A DNA stretch of 64,000 bases from positions 62,001-126,000 of the forward strand of contig NZ_JAAZQK010000014.1 of assembly GCF_012275445.1 (NCBI RefSeq), read 5' to 3'. The DNA comes from Rhizobacter sp. SG703. GTDB taxonomy: Bacteria; Pseudomonadota; Gammaproteobacteria; Burkholderiales; Burkholderiaceae_C. The translations under genes and the position numbers were made by a program. This document shows, piece by piece, positions 62,464-64,000 of the stretch (its first letter is position 1; each line of letters starts with the position of its first letter). The notes beneath the pieces are model-generated. The model did no database searches, was not told the DNA's origin, and saw only the letters and a list, made by a program, of their open reading frames with translations.

Positions 62464-64000
62464 TCAGCCTTGCGGCGCCTGGTCGCCCGGCGCGGCCGGT
62501 GCCGCTTGCGGACGCCAGACCTGGCCGATCGACACGCCCTTGAGCTTCTTCTTGCCGCCGTACCAGAGGTTCACGAGACCGCGCGAGAACATCACCGCCG
62601 AGAACATCGAGGTCAGGATGCCCAGGCAGTGCACGACCGCGAAGCCCTTGATCGGCCCGGAGCCGAAGGCCAGCAGCGCGACGCCGGCGATCAGCGTCGT
62701 GACGTTCGAGTCGAGGATGGTCGCGAACGCCCGCTCGTAGCCGGCGTTGATCGCCGTCTGCGGAGCCGCGCCGTTGCGCAGCTCTTCGCGCACCCGCTCG
62801 TTGATCAGCACGTTGGCGTCGATCGCCATGCCCAGCGTCAGCGCGATGGCGGCGACGCCGGGCAGCGTCAGCGTGGCCTGCAGCATCGACAGCACCGCCA
62901 CCAGCAGCAGCAGGTTGAAGGCGAGCGCCAGTGTCGAGAACACGCCGAACAGCATGTAGTAGCAGCACATGAACAGCGCGATTGCCGCGAAGCCGCCCAT
63001 CACGCTGTGGAAGCCCTTGGCGATGTTGTCGGCACCGAGCGTCGGGCCGATCGTGCTCTCCTCGATGATGTCCATCGGCGCGGCCAGCGAGCCGGCGCGC
63101 AGCAGCAGCGCGGTGTCGGTGGCCTCGGACGGCGTCATCGAGCCGGAGATCTGGAAGCGGTTGCCGAGCTCGCCCTGGATCACCGGCGCGGTCACGACCT
63201 CGCCCTTGCCCTTCTCGAACAGGATGATCGCCATGCGCTTGCCGATGTTGTCGCGCGAGGTGTCGCGCATGATGCGCGCGCCCTTCGCGTCGACGGTCAG
63301 GTCGACCTTCGGCTGCTGGGTCTGGCTGTCGAAGCCGGGTTGCGCATCGGTCAGGCTGTCGCCGGTCAGGACCACGTTGCGCTTGACGATGATCAAGCGG
63401 CCGCCGCGTTCGACGAAGCGCTCGGTGCCGAACGGCACCGGCCCACTGCCATTGGCCGCGGCGTTCGCTTCGGCGCTGTCGTCGACCATGCGCAGTTCGA
63501 GCGTCGCGGTGCGGCCGAGCGTCTGCTTCGCGCGCGCCGTGTCCTGCACCCCCGGCAGCTCGACGACGACGCGGTCGATGCCTTGTTGCTGGATCACCGG
63601 TTCGGCGACGCCCAGTTCGTTGACGCGGTTGTGCAGCGTCGTGATGTTCTGCTTGATCGCGGCGTCCTGCACGCGGCGGGCGGCCTCGGGCTTCAGCGCG
63701 CCGGACAGGCGGATCTCGGTGCCGTCGGGCGTCTCGGTCCACTGCAGGTCCGGCAACTGGTCGGTCAGCAGCGCGCGCGCCGCGTTCACCGTCTCGCGGT
63801 CGCGAAAGCGCACGTCGACGGTGTTGCCGTCGCGCGAGATGCCGGCGTGGCGCAGGTTCTTGTCGCGCAGCAGCGTGCGGATGTCGCCGGTCAGCGCCTC
63901 GGCCTTCTTGGTCAGCGCCGACTTCATGTCGACCTGCATCAGGAAGTGGACGCCGCCGCGCAGGTCCAGGCCGAGGTACATCGGCAGCGCATGGATCGCG
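62464..64000 (-). CDS. secD: Protein translocase subunit SecD, 5' end outside the window
   Basis: The visible 511 codons cover most of SecD: LPMYLGLDLRGGVHFLMQVDMK at the left end of the protein, the periplasmic P1 region, and the membrane domain with GMAIDANVLINERVREEL. The first about 100 residues, including the first helix, lie beyond position 64000. It is followed by secF on the same strand. Confidence 0.97.
   Translation of the reverse strand, partial: AIHALPMYLGLDLRGGVHFLMQVDMKSALTKKAEALTGDIRTLLRDKNLRHAGISRDGNTVDVRFRDRETVNAARALLTDQLPDLQWTETPDGTEIRLSGALKPEAARRVQDAAIKQNITTLHNRVNELGVAEPVIQQQGIDRVVVELPGVQDTARAKQTLGRTATLELRMVDDSAEANAAANGSGPVPFGTERFVERGGRLIIVKRNVVLTGDSLTDAQPGFDSQTQQPKVDLTVDAKGARIMRDTSRDNIGKRMAIILFEKGKGEVVTAPVIQGELGNRFQISGSMTPSEATDTALLLRAGSLAAPMDIIEESTIGPTLGADNIAKGFHSVMGGFAAIALFMCCYYMLFGVFSTLALAFNLLLLVAVLSMLQATLTLPGVAAIALTLGMAIDANVLINERVREELRNGAAPQTAINAGYERAFATILDSNVTTLIAGVALLAFGSGPIKGFAVVHCLGILTSMFSAVMFSRGLVNLWYGGKKKLKGVSIGQVWRPQAAPAAPGDQAPQG

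Overview
The window is a GC-rich (about 70%) bacterial chromosome segment packed with housekeeping genes. Gene order and several family-restricted proteins (DUF2917, DUF6279, DUF1631, the fmt-def/LysM-dprA-smg block, the pgk-pyk-fba-purCEK-tsaC group) point to a betaproteobacterium of the order Burkholderiales, probably near the Rubrivivax/Leptothrix/Methylibium/Sphaerotilus lineage. That placement is an inference from content; no rRNA is present. I see no tRNA or rRNA genes, no CRISPR array, no insertion sequence and no prophage. No gene-free stretch exceeds 300 bases.

Layout. 0-13.5 kb: the activated-methyl cycle (metK; ahcY behind an SAH riboswitch; tlyA and metF in one operon) with a response regulator-diguanylate cyclase, a YcaQ/AlkX-type DNA glycosylase, an MFS exporter, a transglutaminase-like protein, an AraC regulator divergent from an aldo/keto reductase, an atypical CPBP-like membrane protein and a HAD phosphatase. 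13-21 kb: two separate 5-formyltetrahydrofolate cyclo-ligase genes around tfoX, DUF2917 and a LysR regulator, then a soluble lytic transglycosylase, an NDUFA9-like protein, a GST and cca. 21-28 kb: two very small unknown genes, DUF2905, midA, the pterin/folate pair folM-folB, ttcA, two lipoproteins and glmU. 28-36 kb: an OafA-like acyltransferase, a PAS-GGDEF-EAL protein, the udg-rimI-tsaB operon and dacB. 36-39 kb: OmpW and two GDSL-type lipoproteins, one lacking the nucleophile serine. 39-52 kb: a central-metabolism block read leftward (pgk, pyk, ilvA, fbaA, purC, a TPR gene, purE, purK, tsaC), interrupted by cnoX and by a gene fusing a winged helix, a GHKL ATPase and a STAS-like DUF4325 domain. 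52-64 kb: azlCD, a lipoprotein, htpX, fmt-def divergent from LysM-dprA-smg, DUF1631, secF and the 3' part of secD.

Functional themes are one-carbon and purine metabolism (metK, ahcY, metF, two cyclo-ligases, folM, folB, fmt, purC/E/K), tRNA maturation (cca, ttcA, tsaB, tsaC, fmt), cell-envelope turnover (slt, dacB, glmU, LysM protein) and c-di-GMP signalling (two enzymes).

The points most worth a second look are the HTH-ATPase-STAS fusion, the SAH riboswitch with its alternative hairpin, three families of intergenic repeats of which two start at stop codons, a recurring -10-like hexamer exactly 6 nt before ATG suggesting leaderless transcripts, divergent gene pairs sharing one CATG as both start codons, and the GDSL paralogue with Glu in place of Ser. 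I did not find a clear new multi-gene system; the fusion gene at 46.6 kb is the closest candidate.
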